A stretch of 62,601 nt of DNA, from assembly GCA_030528885.1 (NCBI GenBank), contig JAUMXY010000009.1, positions 1 through 62,601 on the forward strand, read 5' to 3'. Each line of letters begins with the position of its first letter. The first letter of the stretch is position 1. The DNA is from Bacteroidales bacterium. GTDB lineage: Bacteria > Bacteroidota > Bacteroidia > Bacteroidales > Bacteroidaceae. A program made the position numbers and the translations under genes. Positions 25,450 through 33,971 of this stretch are shown piece by piece. Below the pieces are notes generated by a model, which saw only the letters and a program-made list of their open reading frames with translations, searched no databases and was not told the origin of the DNA.

Positions 25450-26145
25450 CTATTCGAGCAGGTCGGGGCGCAGTTTGCGTGTGCGAGAGAGGGCTTGCTC
25501 GTGTTCCCACTCCTTAATTTTCGCCTCATGCCCAGAGAGTAAGATTGAGGGCACTTCCCAAGTCTCGTCAGGGTTGGATACAGGGTGGTACTGCGCTGGG
25601 CGTGTATAGACAGGGGGCTCGAGCAGGTTGTCTTGGAAGGAGTCGGAGAGAGCGCTCTCCACGTCGCCTATGACGCCAGGGATGACGCGCACGATGGAGT
25701 CGGCCATCACAGCGGCAGCCAGCTCGCCGCCAGTGAGAACGTAGTCGCCAATGCTGACTTCGCGAGTGATGAGATGCTCGCGTATGCGATAGTCAATTCC
25801 TTTGTAGTGCCCGCAGATGATGATAATGTTCTCCTTCAGACTCAGCTCGTTAGCCATAGGCTGGTTGAATGTCTCGCCATCAGGGGCGGTGAAGATGATT
25901 TCGTCATATTCGCGCTCTGCCTTCAAGGCTGAGATGCAGGCATCGAGCGGCTGGCATTGGATGAGCATGCCTGCCGCACCACCAAAGGGGTAGTCGTCCA
26001 CACGTTTGTGCTTGTCGGTGGTGTAGTCGCGAAGATTGTGCACATGAATCTCTGCCAATCCTTTCTTCTGTGCCCTGCCGAGGATGGACTCCCGGGTGAA
26101 GGGCTCTATCAATTCGGGCAGAACGGTAATGATATCGATACGCAT
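25450..26145 (-). CDS. trmD: tRNA (guanine-37-N1)-methyltransferase
   Basis: A 231-residue SPOUT methyltransferase. The start [16 protein letters not shown], the block [15 protein letters not shown] and the knot loop [13 protein letters not shown] are diagnostic of TrmD. It makes m1G37 in tRNAs reading CNN/CGG codons and prevents frameshifting. The rpsP-rimM-rplS context of other bacteria is absent. A TAACTTTG box at 26232-26239 on the minus strand could be its promoter. Confidence 0.97.
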   Translation of the reverse strand: MRIDIITVLPELIEPFTRESILGRAQKKGLAEIHVHNLRDYTTDKHKRVDDYPFGGAAGMLIQCQPLDACISALKAEREYDEIIFTAPDGETFNQPMANELSLKENIIIICGHYKGIDYRIREHLITREVSIGDYVLTGGELAAAVMADSIVRVIPGVIGDVESALSDSFQDNLLEPPVYTRPAQYHPVSNPDETWEVPSILLSGHEAKIKEWEHEQALSRTRKLRPDLLE

Positions 26146-26294
26146 ACTTGTCTTGTTTAAGGGGGCGCACTAAGCCTCGTCAAGGGTGTCTCGCTTTTGG
26201 CTCATGGCGTGAATTGTGGCATTTAGGGTTACAAAGTTACGGATTAATTTTTGTTTAAACTTATAAATGCTCGACTTTTTGACTTCAAAAGAAA

Positions 26295-26330
26295 ATCTGC
26301 CCCACGTCTTGGTTCAGACATGGGGCAGAT
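26295..26330 (-). terminator. Terminator of htpG
   Basis: ATCTGCCCCA and TGGGGCAGAT form a perfect 10-bp stem, with TTTTCTTTT following on the minus strand. It lies 30 bases after the htpG stop. Confidence 0.85.
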
Positions 26331-26359
26331 GATGTGTGTATGCTAAGGGCGTGCCAGCA

Positions 26360-28216
26360 TCAGATCAGGCTGATGCTGCGCTTCACGAAGCTGTCGAGGG
26401 CCTCGCCGCGAAGGAGTCCGTTCTGCAGCAGCGCAAGGTCGATGAGCTGGCTTACCACCTCTGGCTTGGCGTCCTTGATGCTCTGCTTGATGAGCGGATG
26501 GTCTGTGTTGAGCACAAGGTTGAGCATGGTTGGCATCTCGCCGTAGAACGCCATTCCAGGCTGCAGGCGCGACATGTCTTTCATGCGTCGCATGTACTCG
26601 CTCTGTGTCATGATGACAGGCGCAGCGCTCTCGCCCAGCGACTGGGGCTCTACGTTGAACTCAATCTTGTCGAGCTTGGGAAGTGCGTTCTTGAAGGTTT
26701 CAGAGAGTGACTTCTTGTCATCTTCTGGCAGTTCTTCCTTTTTATCGTCGCTCTTCACGATGAGACGGTCAACCACGTCTGAATCAACACGTGTGAAGCG
26801 GCTCTTCTCAAACTTCTCTTCATAGAGGTTGAACATGGCAGGGTCCAGCTGCCCGTCCATCAGCAGCACGTTGTAGCCCTTGGCGTTGGCTGCGTTGATG
26901 TAGCTGTACTGGTCATCCTTGTTGTTGGCATACAGATAGATGAGGTTGCCGTCCTTGTCAGTCTGCTCGCCCTTGATGAGGGTCTGGTACTCCTCGAAGG
27001 TGTACATCTTGCCATCTGTATCCTTGAGCAGGGAGAAGTTCTTCGCCTTGTCGTAGAAGTCGCTTTCAGAGAGCATTCCGTAGTTGATGAAAATCTTGAT
27101 GTCGTCCCACTTCTCCTCAAACTGCTGGCGGTCGCTCTTGAAGATGGATGAGAGGCGGTCGCTCACTTTCTTGGAAATGTAGGTAGAAATCTTCTTCACG
27201 TTGGAGTCGCTCTGCAGGTAGCTTCGGCTCACGTTGAGAGGAATGTCTGGCGAGTCGATGACGCCATGCAGCAGGGTCATGAAGTCGGGCACAATACCCT
27301 CGACGTTCTCTGTGACGAACACCTGGTTGCAGTAGAGGTTGATTTTGTTCTTCTGAATGTCAAGGTTGCTCTTCACCTTTGGGAAGTAGAGCACGCCTGT
27401 GAGGTTGAACGGATAGTCAACATTGAGGTGAATCCAGAAGAGCGGCTCGTCACTCATGGGGTAGAGCTTCTTGTAGAACTCCTTGTAGTCCTCGTCCTTC
27501 AACTCTGATGGCTTGCGAGTCCAGAGCGGGGTGGTGTCGTTGATGACATCGTCCTCATCTGTTTCCACACTCCTCTTCTCCTTGTCGTCCCACTGAGTCT
27601 TCTTGCCAAAGGCAACAGGAACAGGGAGGAATTTGCAGTACTTGTTGAGCAACTCGCTGATTTTGTACTTCTCAAGGAAGTCCTTACAGTCGTCATCGAT
27701 GTACATGACAATGTCAGTGCCACGTTCAGCCTTGTCTGCATCCTCGATGGTAAACGATGGGCTTCCGTCGCAGCTCCATTTGACAGCCTTGCTGCCTTCC
27801 TGCCAGCTCTTGGTGATGATTTCCACCTTCTTGCTCACCATGAACGACGAGTAGAAGCCCAAGCCGAAGTGTCCGATGATGGCGTTTGCGTCCTCCTTGT
27901 ACTTGTCCAAGAAGTCGTTGGCGCCTGAGAATGCAATCTGGTTGATGTACTTGTCAATCTCCTCCTCAGTCATGCCGATGCCGTGGTCGCTTACTGTCAG
28001 CGTGCCAGCCTCCTTGTCCAGCTTCACGCGTACAGTCAAGTCGCCAGCCTCCTCCTTCAGCTCCCCCTTGCTTGCCAGCGTTTTCAGCTTCTGCGTAGCG
28101 TCAACCGCATTGCTCACAATCTCGCGGATGAAGATGTCATGGTCGCTGTAGAGAAACTTTTTGATGACGGGGAAGATGTTCTCAGTCGTAACCCCGATGT
28201 TACCTTGCTGTGCCAT
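26360..28216 (-). CDS. htpG: Hsp90-family chaperone HtpG
   Basis: A 618-residue GHKL ATPase chaperone. The N-terminal ATP site is shown by FIREIVSNAVDATQKL, VSDHGIGMTEEEID and IIGHFGLGFYSSFMV. The middle domain has the conserved IPLNVSRSYLQSD with the catalytic Arg. The C-terminal dimerisation domain is present, so the protein is complete and close to the E. coli length. It acts in the cytoplasm on client proteins under stress. It is transcribed alone with its own terminator; no clear TAnnTTTG promoter was found upstream on its strand, so another sigma factor is possible. Confidence 0.97.
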   Translation of the reverse strand: MAQQGNIGVTTENIFPVIKKFLYSDHDIFIREIVSNAVDATQKLKTLASKGELKEEAGDLTVRVKLDKEAGTLTVSDHGIGMTEEEIDKYINQIAFSGANDFLDKYKEDANAIIGHFGLGFYSSFMVSKKVEIITKSWQEGSKAVKWSCDGSPSFTIEDADKAERGTDIVMYIDDDCKDFLEKYKISELLNKYCKFLPVPVAFGKKTQWDDKEKRSVETDEDDVINDTTPLWTRKPSELKDEDYKEFYKKLYPMSDEPLFWIHLNVDYPFNLTGVLYFPKVKSNLDIQKNKINLYCNQVFVTENVEGIVPDFMTLLHGVIDSPDIPLNVSRSYLQSDSNVKKISTYISKKVSDRLSSIFKSDRQQFEEKWDDIKIFINYGMLSESDFYDKAKNFSLLKDTDGKMYTFEEYQTLIKGEQTDKDGNLIYLYANNKDDQYSYINAANAKGYNVLLMDGQLDPAMFNLYEEKFEKSRFTRVDSDVVDRLIVKSDDKKEELPEDDKKSLSETFKNALPKLDKIEFNVEPQSLGESAAPVIMTQSEYMRRMKDMSRLQPGMAFYGEMPTMLNLVLNTDHPLIKQSIKDAKPEVVSQLIDLALLQNGLLRGEALDSFVKRSISLI

Positions 28217-28528
28217 ATTTCAATATAGTATTTGTTATTTTATGATAGTATTTGCCAATTGCATAGTTGTTGGCAGATTATTTCCGTTTTGAGGTTGAAA
28301 CAAAAAAAATGCCAGTCATGAACACGACTGACATTTTGTCTGTACAACATGATAGCTGATAAAAAATGGCTGATTTCCTTGCTGTATATCCAAGAGCTTG
28401 CCAATTATTCTATATGATTTGAATGATACAAATCCAGCAGATAATCCATCTTTTCATGTGCAGCAAGCCCGAACAAATAACTCAGGTCTCGCTCAAAGTC
28501 ACGCATCCCCGTCCCTCTATTTCCATCA
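28217..28528. other. Intergenic region between htpG and the HIRAN gene
   Basis: No gene is seen. It holds the 5' leader of htpG and a hairpin at 28302-28334 that could end transcription from the HIRAN gene. The TAGTATTTG words at about 28230 and 28250 are on the wrong strand for either gene. Confidence 0.6.
28302..28334 (-). terminator. Possible terminator of the HIRAN gene
   Basis: On the minus strand ATGTCAGTC pairs with GACTGGCAT (one mismatch), followed by T8. It is nearly 200 bases after the HIRAN stop, which is far, but no closer stem was seen. Confidence 0.6.
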
Positions 28529-28894
28529 TCAATTCCTTTCTTTACCATTATTCATGTTTCTCTTTATCTTGATAGTCAGTTGTACCTGCTGTTCAGGGTG
28601 AGCCGTTTCGTCAACCTTACTGATACGACACTCAAAAATTTCGGTCCATCCCATGTCGAGCAGATTGGCAATCAATACATTCTCTAGGCGCGGGATATAT
28701 CCAATTATATAAGGCTCCTTTTCACCCTCTTTCCTATAGGTGACAGCCACGGCATTTGGGTCGTATTTGTTGCTGCTATCGCGTTCCATCTGTAAGATTG
28801 TTCCCACCTTCAAGTCGCTCCACACTTCGTCTGCGTCGTGATACTTTCTGCCAGCCAGGTGGCAATCTGTAAAATAGAGTTTTCTTACTTTCAT
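28529..28894 (-). CDS. Stand-alone HIRAN-domain protein
   Basis: A 121-residue protein that is essentially one HIRAN domain. The pattern is FTDCHLAGRKYHDA at the start, then VGTILQMERDSSNKYDPNAV and YIIGYIPRLENVLIANLL, which matches the fold. HIRAN domains bind DNA 3' ends or damaged DNA and are usually fused to SNF2 helicases or nucleases; single-domain versions are common in Bacteroidota and uncharacterised. There are no obvious operon partners. Confidence 0.8.
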   Translation of the reverse strand: MKVRKLYFTDCHLAGRKYHDADEVWSDLKVGTILQMERDSSNKYDPNAVAVTYRKEGEKEPYIIGYIPRLENVLIANLLDMGWTEIFECRISKVDETAHPEQQVQLTIKIKRNMNNGKERN

Positions 28895-29047
28895 TACACT
28901 TCTTTTTTAGGGTTACACATGTTTTTTCAAAAATCACGCTGCAAAGTTAGGTGTTGGTTGTTCCAAATCGCGGTACAAGTTCGGACTTTTTTACTTTTTG
29001 ACTCCAAGACATGCACCAAGACGCTACAAAGCCTGTTGTGCCACGAA

Positions 29048-29081
29048 AAAGACAACGAGCGGCATGCCGCTCGTTGTCTTT
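29048..29081 (-). terminator. Strong palindromic terminator between the PepSY-like and HIRAN genes
   Basis: GACAACGAGCGGC and GCCGCTCGTTGTC form a perfect stem that is extended by AAA/TTT, with T-rich sequence on both sides. It can work in both directions and follows the PepSY-like gene by about 65 bases. Confidence 0.85.
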
Positions 29082-29143
29082 CTAATATCAGTAGATTTTC
29101 TTGATAGCCATCCTCTGCTGGCAACAGAAAATCAGTCTGTTCC

Positions 29144-29593
29144 TTATAAATCAATGTCTTTTACTTGGAAACTCTTGTTGAATGTGATTTCCGTTCCATT
29201 CTCTAGTGTCACCTCATACTCTCTAGCGTCGCGCTCAATCTTTTTAACCTTCACATTGGGAAAACTTGCATTCAGGTAAGTCTTGACGCCCTCTGGAATC
29301 ACCTTGCCAGGAACCTCGCCTTTAGGGCAGTTCACATCCGTCCACTCACCTTTTCCGTCAAACTCCAGCTTCGTCCCATTAGCAAGAGCCACATCATAAC
29401 TCTTCTCCAACAGCTCTTTCTCGTAGGTCACCACCAGTACCTTCACATTCGCAAAATGAGTTTTCACAAAATCTTGAGCCAGCACAGGAAGCTGCTCAAA
29501 TGCAATAGGCTTGCCATTGTCAGCAAAAGCATTAAAAACTGAAGTTGTGAGGCAAAAAGCCAATACTGCTAAATTCTTAAATAAAGTCTTCAT
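29144..29593 (-). CDS. Exported PepSY-like (DUF2874-type) protein
   Basis: A 149-residue protein with a signal peptide (about 1-24, LAVLAFCLTTSVFNAFA) followed by two similar ~55-residue halves. Each has the form of an approach helix (LPVLAQDFVKTHF; IPEGVKTYLNASFP) and a strand pair ending in LANGTKLEFD or LENGTEITFN. This is the PepSY-like periplasmic family common in Bacteroidota gut species. Its role is unknown; PepSY-like folds often inhibit or bind proteases. It is monocistronic with a strong terminator. Confidence 0.85.
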   Translation of the reverse strand: MKTLFKNLAVLAFCLTTSVFNAFADNGKPIAFEQLPVLAQDFVKTHFANVKVLVVTYEKELLEKSYDVALANGTKLEFDGKGEWTDVNCPKGEVPGKVIPEGVKTYLNASFPNVKVKKIERDAREYEVTLENGTEITFNKSFQVKDIDL

Positions 29594-29919
29594 AACAAAA
29601 TTGGTTTTTTAAGATTAATACTAGTTTTATATTTGTAAAAAAGTCTTCTTTTGTGCTCTTTATTTCTTTTTTGTGGCAAAAATAAGGAGAAAAAAAATAA
29701 GAAAAATAACCTTTTAGTTAAAAAAACTTTTACAAAACATCTTTTAACCAAAACGCCCAAAAGCGTAAAAAACTGTTATTCACCCTCAAAGTCTCCAGCA
29801 AGCAGCCTTTTTTCTCGTATACGCTTGCAAGATTCATTCTTTTGCCCTAAATTTGCTACAGAAATTCAAGAAAAAACACATATTAAATAAAAAGTAAAAT
29901 CAAGTAAAAAAACAACCCA
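29594..29919. other. A/T-rich divergent intergenic region
   Basis: No gene is seen. The region is very A/T-rich and serves as the upstream DNA of two divergent genes. A candidate promoter for the plus-strand esterase is at 29824-29855. Confidence 0.6.
29824..29855 (+). promoter_or_regulatory. Candidate promoter of the SASA-type esterase gene
   Basis: CTTG (29824-29827), 20 bases and TAAATTTG (29848-29855), about 65 bases before the start codon. The -33 element has one mismatch to TTTG. Confidence 0.5.
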
Positions 29920-30819
29920 ATGAAACACGTTCCATCACACACGCACATGCAAGGTGTACGACACACCAGAGCCCTTGCATTTCTCATCATGATAGCCATC
30001 CCTCTGATGGCATTTGCACAGAAACCTGATAAGAACTTCCACATCTTCCTCTGCTTTGGCCAATCCAATATGGAGGCTGGCGCGCGTCCAGCAGAGCAAG
30101 ACAAAGATTTTAACGACCCACGCTTCCAGTTCCTCGCAGCAGTTGACATGCCACGCATGCAGCGCGAGAAAGGCAAGTGGTATACAGCCACCCCTCCCAT
30201 CTGTCGTGAAGGCAACAATTTGGGTCCTGTCGACTTCTTTGGCCGCAAGATGATAGAGCGCATCGACAAGAAATATCGCATTGGCGTCATCAACGTCTCT
30301 GTGGCTGGAGCCAAGATTGAACTGTGGGACAAAGACGATTATAAGGACTACATTGACAACGAGCGCGACTGGATGAAGGGCATTGTCAGCAACTATGACG
30401 GTAATCCCTACCAGCGACTCGTCGAGATGGCACGCATCGCACAGAAAGACGGCGTCATCAAGGGCATACTCATCCATCAGGGCGAATCCAACTCAGATGA
30501 CCCCAAGTGGCCAGAGCGCGTCAAGAAGATATACGACAATCTCTGTCACGACCTCAACCTCAAGCCCAAAGACGTGCCCCTCCTCGCAGGTGAGCTGAAG
30601 CACCAAGAGCAAGGAGGAGTGTGCTGGCGATTCAACGTTGACATATTACCCAACCTGCCCAAGACACTGCCCAACTCCTACATCATTTCAGCCAAAGATT
30701 GCGAAAGCACAGGCGACCAGTTCCACTTCAGCACAGAAGGCATGCGCACGCTTGGATACCGCTATGCAGAGCAGATGCTCCAGCTGCACAAGTATAAACT
30801 TATCAAAACAAAGAAATAA
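29920..30819 (+). CDS. Secreted sialate O-acetylesterase-type (SASA) carbohydrate esterase
   Basis: A 299-residue SGNH-fold enzyme of the SASA/DUF303 group. The catalytic Ser lies in FLCFGQSNMEAG, the glycine block is VINVSVAGAKIELW, and ILIHQGESNSDD is the family-specific motif. The late Asp/His pair would be near DQFHFSTEGM. An N-terminal hydrophobic stretch ending in MAFAQ is a signal peptide. The start could be Met10 (29947). The family removes acetyl groups from sialic acids or from xylan; given the plant-polymer genes nearby, xylan acetyl esterase is the more likely role, but this is inference. Confidence 0.85.
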   Translation: MKHVPSHTHMQGVRHTRALAFLIMIAIPLMAFAQKPDKNFHIFLCFGQSNMEAGARPAEQDKDFNDPRFQFLAAVDMPRMQREKGKWYTATPPICREGNNLGPVDFFGRKMIERIDKKYRIGVINVSVAGAKIELWDKDDYKDYIDNERDWMKGIVSNYDGNPYQRLVEMARIAQKDGVIKGILIHQGESNSDDPKWPERVKKIYDNLCHDLNLKPKDVPLLAGELKHQEQGGVCWRFNVDILPNLPKTLPNSYIISAKDCESTGDQFHFSTEGMRTLGYRYAEQMLQLHKYKLIKTKK

Positions 30820-31020
30820 GCAATTAAATTTACGTTCCATGTACATTCGTCGCCTGTGAAGGTTGCGAATGCTTTTTCCCCATTTCCGGCAGCCCATTCA
30901 CAAAAATGCAAGCCATTCGCAAAATAACTCCCTCTGCGTTTCATAAATACGCAGCATATTCATATCTTTGCATCAGATGAACACATCTAATATATATCTA
31001 TTAACTAACTAATCACTAAC
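30820..31020 (+). promoter_or_regulatory. Intergenic region with possible promoter of the two-domain hydrolase
   Basis: TATCTTTG at 30963-30970 fits the -7 consensus; no good TTTG is at -33. The start codon at 31021 lies 50 bases downstream. Confidence 0.4.
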
Positions 31021-32685
31021 ATGAACATCAAAAAACTCACATGGGCACTCGCAGCCCTCCTTGTCAGCCTCCACACTTGGGCGCAGACAAGCGCCATCGG
31101 CGGCAAGCAGATTACTATTACAGAAAACATCCCTTATCGCACAGACAAAGGGCCTAACACCCTCCTCGACCTCGCCCAGCCAGCCAATTTTGGCGAAAAA
31201 GAAGGCAGTCCTGTCATCATGATTATTCATGGAGGCGGCTGGTCTGCAGGTTCCAAAAACGACATGGTCTATCGCAACCTCATGCTCGACTACGCCCTTA
31301 AAGGCTACGTCACCGTCAATGTCGAATACCGCCTCACAGGTGAAGCCCCCTTTCCTGCCTGCATCGAAGACGTGCGTTGCGCCGTCCGCTGGGTCAAGGC
31401 ACACGCCAAAGAACTGCGCATCAACCCTGAGCGGATAGGGTGCTACGGCCACTCTGCAGGCGGTCACCTCACCCTCATGCTTGGTGTGGCAGCCGACAAC
31501 AAAGAGCTTGATGGCACAGACGCTCCATGGAAAGAATATAGCAGCAGCGTCACCTGTGCAGCAGGAGGTGCGCCACCCACAGAGCTGGGCAATCCCAACA
31601 TACCCCTCGCGCAGCATACAGAATGGTGGCCCATCGGCTACATAGGCAAGCAGAGCGCACCCCTCCTTGTGCTTCAGGGAGGAGAAGACCCCATCGTCAA
31701 GCCCAACCTCACAGAAGACTTCGTCAACAAGATGCACAAGGCAGGCGCAGCCGTCGATTACGTCAAAGTACATGGCAACCACGGCGTAGCCTTCGACCAG
31801 CAGCTTGAGTTCACACGCCCGGCCATGGACGCCTTCTTCGCACGCCACCTCAAAGTCAACGACCCAAGCATCACCATCGAACAGATGAAAGTGCCCAACT
31901 ATGGAGGCAGTGGTCCACAGAAAGCCATCGCAGTCAAAGAAAAGACACTCCCCAACTTCGTTGTCTACCGTCCCCTCAACATGCAGGCAGCTACAGCCAG
32001 AGGCAGCAAGCTCCCCGTCCTCATCTTCGGCAATGGCGGCTGCTCAGACACCTCTATCGGCTATGAAAACATGCTGACCGACCTTGCCTCCTACGGCTAC
32101 GTCGTCATAGCCCTTGGCGAGCTCGACATGTACGCCAACCACAGCCAAGACAAGCAGACACCCTCCAGCATGATAGCAGAGGCTCTCGATTGGATTTGCC
32201 ATCAGGCTGCCACCCCATCCACCATCTACGCAAATCGTGTTGACACAGGCAAGATAGCAGCAGCTGGGCACTCCTGTGGAGGCGCACAAGTGCTCGCCAA
32301 TGCCAAAGATCCACGTATCAAGACCTACCTCATCCTCAATGCCGGCATGGGAGACATGGAAATGGCAGGTGCAAGCCCCAAGTCGCTGAAGAACCTCCAT
32401 GCACCAATCCTCTACCTCGTAGGAGGCAAGGGAGACGTAGCATGGCCCAATGCACAGAAAGACTATGATGCAATCAAGAGAGTGCCCGTCGTGCTGGCCG
32501 ACAACACCCAGTCAGGTCACGACGGAACCTACCGTCAAGAGTTTGGAGGAGATAACTCACGCATGGTGCGCAGTTGGCTCGACTGGCTCTTTAAAGATGC
32601 CAAGGAGCATGATGCACTCTTCAAGCAAGGTGACCTCAAAGGCTATACAGGCTGGACCATCAAATCCAAAAACTTTAAGGAATAA
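31021..32685 (+). CDS. Secreted two-domain alpha/beta hydrolase (probable polysaccharide esterase)
   Basis: A 554-residue protein with a signal peptide (1-22, ending in HTWAQ) and two complete alpha/beta-hydrolase domains. Domain 1 (about 25-275) has the oxyanion motif IIHGGGWSAGSKND and the nucleophile elbow GCYGHSAGGHLTLM, like BD-FAE and acetylxylan esterases. Domain 2 (about 300-550) has VLIFGNGGCSDTS and the elbow AAGHSCGGAQVLAN, closer to dienelactone hydrolase or chlorophyllase-like esterases. Both appear catalytically complete, so a bifunctional esterase removing two kinds of side group from hemicellulose is likely. It follows the SASA gene by 200 bases on the same strand, and a clear terminator comes after. 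Confidence 0.85.
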   Translation: MNIKKLTWALAALLVSLHTWAQTSAIGGKQITITENIPYRTDKGPNTLLDLAQPANFGEKEGSPVIMIIHGGGWSAGSKNDMVYRNLMLDYALKGYVTVNVEYRLTGEAPFPACIEDVRCAVRWVKAHAKELRINPERIGCYGHSAGGHLTLMLGVAADNKELDGTDAPWKEYSSSVTCAAGGAPPTELGNPNIPLAQHTEWWPIGYIGKQSAPLLVLQGGEDPIVKPNLTEDFVNKMHKAGAAVDYVKVHGNHGVAFDQQLEFTRPAMDAFFARHLKVNDPSITIEQMKVPNYGGSGPQKAIAVKEKTLPNFVVYRPLNMQAATARGSKLPVLIFGNGGCSDTSIGYENMLTDLASYGYVVIALGELDMYANHSQDKQTPSSMIAEALDWICHQAATPSTIYANRVDTGKIAAAGHSCGGAQVLANAKDPRIKTYLILNAGMGDMEMAGASPKSLKNLHAPILYLVGGKGDVAWPNAQKDYDAIKRVPVVLADNTQSGHDGTYRQEFGGDNSRMVRSWLDWLFKDAKEHDALFKQGDLKGYTGWTIKSKNFKE

Positions 32686-32699
32686 CCCCAACCTATACA

Positions 32700-32740
32700 A
32701 CACAAAGGCGGTTCGTTATGAGCCGCCTTTGTTGTTTTTT
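32700..32740 (+). terminator. Terminator of the two-domain hydrolase gene
   Basis: ACAAAGGCGG and CCGCCTTTGT form a perfect 10-bp stem extended inward by TTC/GAG, then TTGTTTTTT. Confidence 0.85.
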
Positions 32741-32801
32741 CAGCATACAGCAAAAAGAGTGGGGCAGCGCCCATTTGCTCCCTGACCCTAGCACACTCGC
32801 G

Positions 32802-32996
32802 CTAATGCCCCACACAAAGCTCAGATACCCTTTCTATTACCTCATTTTCAGAAGGATTCTCATCCTCAATGAACAGAATCAAATCATCTAGAGCTGCCCG
32901 TTCCAGTCCAACAATTGCCATCGTTGCCTGAATGCAAGCATAACTATAGCCCTGTTCCTCCATCAGTGCATAAAGAGCATTTTGTTTCGGTGTCAT
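32802..32996 (-). CDS. Small acidic hypothetical protein
   Basis: A 64-residue, mostly helical, acidic protein (MTPKQNALYALMEEQGYSYA at the start, then IEDENPSENEVIERVSEL). It has reasonable codon use and no competing gene on the other strand. I do not recognise the family. It is isolated between a terminator and an IS982 remnant. No signal peptide or membrane segment is seen. Confidence 0.55.
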   Translation of the reverse strand: MTPKQNALYALMEEQGYSYACIQATMAIVGLERAALDDLILFIEDENPSENEVIERVSELCVGH

Positions 32997-33027
32997 GAGA
33001 GAAAACTATTTTTTTATCTTAAGAACA

Positions 33028-33240
33028 ACGTGAGTTCGATGTAAGAAAAGTGTCCTCAAAGTTGTAGGAGTGAATTTTTCATATCTTTACAGATGAAATA
33101 CAAACGGATACAAACCATAGCCACTCCTAAGACAACGCAAATTTAATAGAAACTTTCTGCATTCTCGACGAATTCTGCAAATATTTCACTTCAGAGTTGA
33201 AAAAAACATCTTGTTGTACTTGTGCCGGACAAACATTGTT
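33028..33240 (+). mobile_element. IS982-family remnant (left end and start of transposase)
   Basis: It begins with ACGTGAGTTCGATGTAAG and has an ATG at 33093 followed by MKYKRIQTI, nearly the same as the transposase start at 5585. A one-base shift then breaks the frame; in the shifted frame NLIETFCILDEFCKYF is readable. After about 33210 homology ends. A matching right end may be TCATATCGAACTTACGT at 33725-33741, which would make the composite repeat B an internal insertion. Confidence 0.7.
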
Positions 33241-33295
33241 TTGCGATGTAAGTTCTGTATGGTTGTTTCACCTCTCTTTTTGTATCTCAAAACAG

Positions 33296-33720
33296 GTAGG
33301 TTCGATATGACAAAGATTTGTTTTTTTTGTAGTGCCTCGCAAAGCGACTCCTTATATCGAACTGACGTTTTAGATAACGTGTCGTACCCGAGGGGTGCGC
33401 TTTTTGTGCCCTTTTTTCTCCAAAATTCCAAATCGTTGATACTCAGACATGCCGCCCGTGTCGGAAATAATAGGCACAGGGTGTTCGTGTTATTATGCAC
33501 ACGGTGTCTGAAACCTTGTCCGCGCGGTGTGCGTTTGCAGCCACTTGCCCAGCCCTCCTCAAAAAGAAAAGGGGCACAAGGTGAAAATGCCCTGTGCCTC
33601 CATGCTGAAGTGTCAGTGTCTGACAAGTGTCGTGAATGTTTGGAAAGGCGAGTTCGACATGACAAAATATGTTTTTTGTCGTGCCTCTACGAGGCAGAAT
33701 CTTTATATCGAATTTCCGTC
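33296..33720 (+). repeat. Interspersed composite repeat, copy B
   Basis: Nearly identical to copy A over its length, including the left palindromic unit (33296-33375, with a decayed outer tip), the core starting with the GTACCCGAGGGGTGCGC word at 33384-33400, and the right unit (33650-33720). Most differences to copy A are transitions. It lies inside or next to the IS982 remnant on the same strand. Confidence 0.8.
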
Positions 33721-33853
33721 TTTCTCATATCGAACTTACGTGATTTTAGGTATAAAGTATGGCGTTTCTATGGGAGTGTTATCTTTGATTTTAAAAGGGG
33801 GGGGATGGCTGATTTCAAGAAATGCCACCAGCTCTTGAGTCATTTGACAGATT

Positions 33854-33875
33854 TTGCCCAAAGCGAATCGGGCAA
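33854..33875 (-). terminator. Weak hairpin after the CE2-like gene
   Basis: TTGCCC and GGGCAA form a 6-bp stem about 100 bases after the esterase stop; only a short A/T tract follows. A possible weak terminator of the GH51-esterase operon. Confidence 0.3.
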
Positions 33876-33971
33876 TTCCTCAATGACAAATAAAAAGAAG
33901 TCCAAATGGAGTTTGGAGGAAATTGTGTTTTTCAAGAAAGCAGATTCGTCTGTTGGGTGTGCTGTCGAAAA

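Larger units (their letters stand above)
32997..33971. other. Gene-poor stretch filled with IS982 debris and repeat copy B
   Basis: From left to right it holds an IS982 end and transposase start (33028-33240), the composite repeat copy B (33296-33720), a further IS982-type end at 33724-33741, and about 230 bases with no recognised gene. A 278-codon open frame crossing this stretch (33211-34047) is built from repeat and fragment sequence and is not a gene in my view. Confidence 0.65.
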
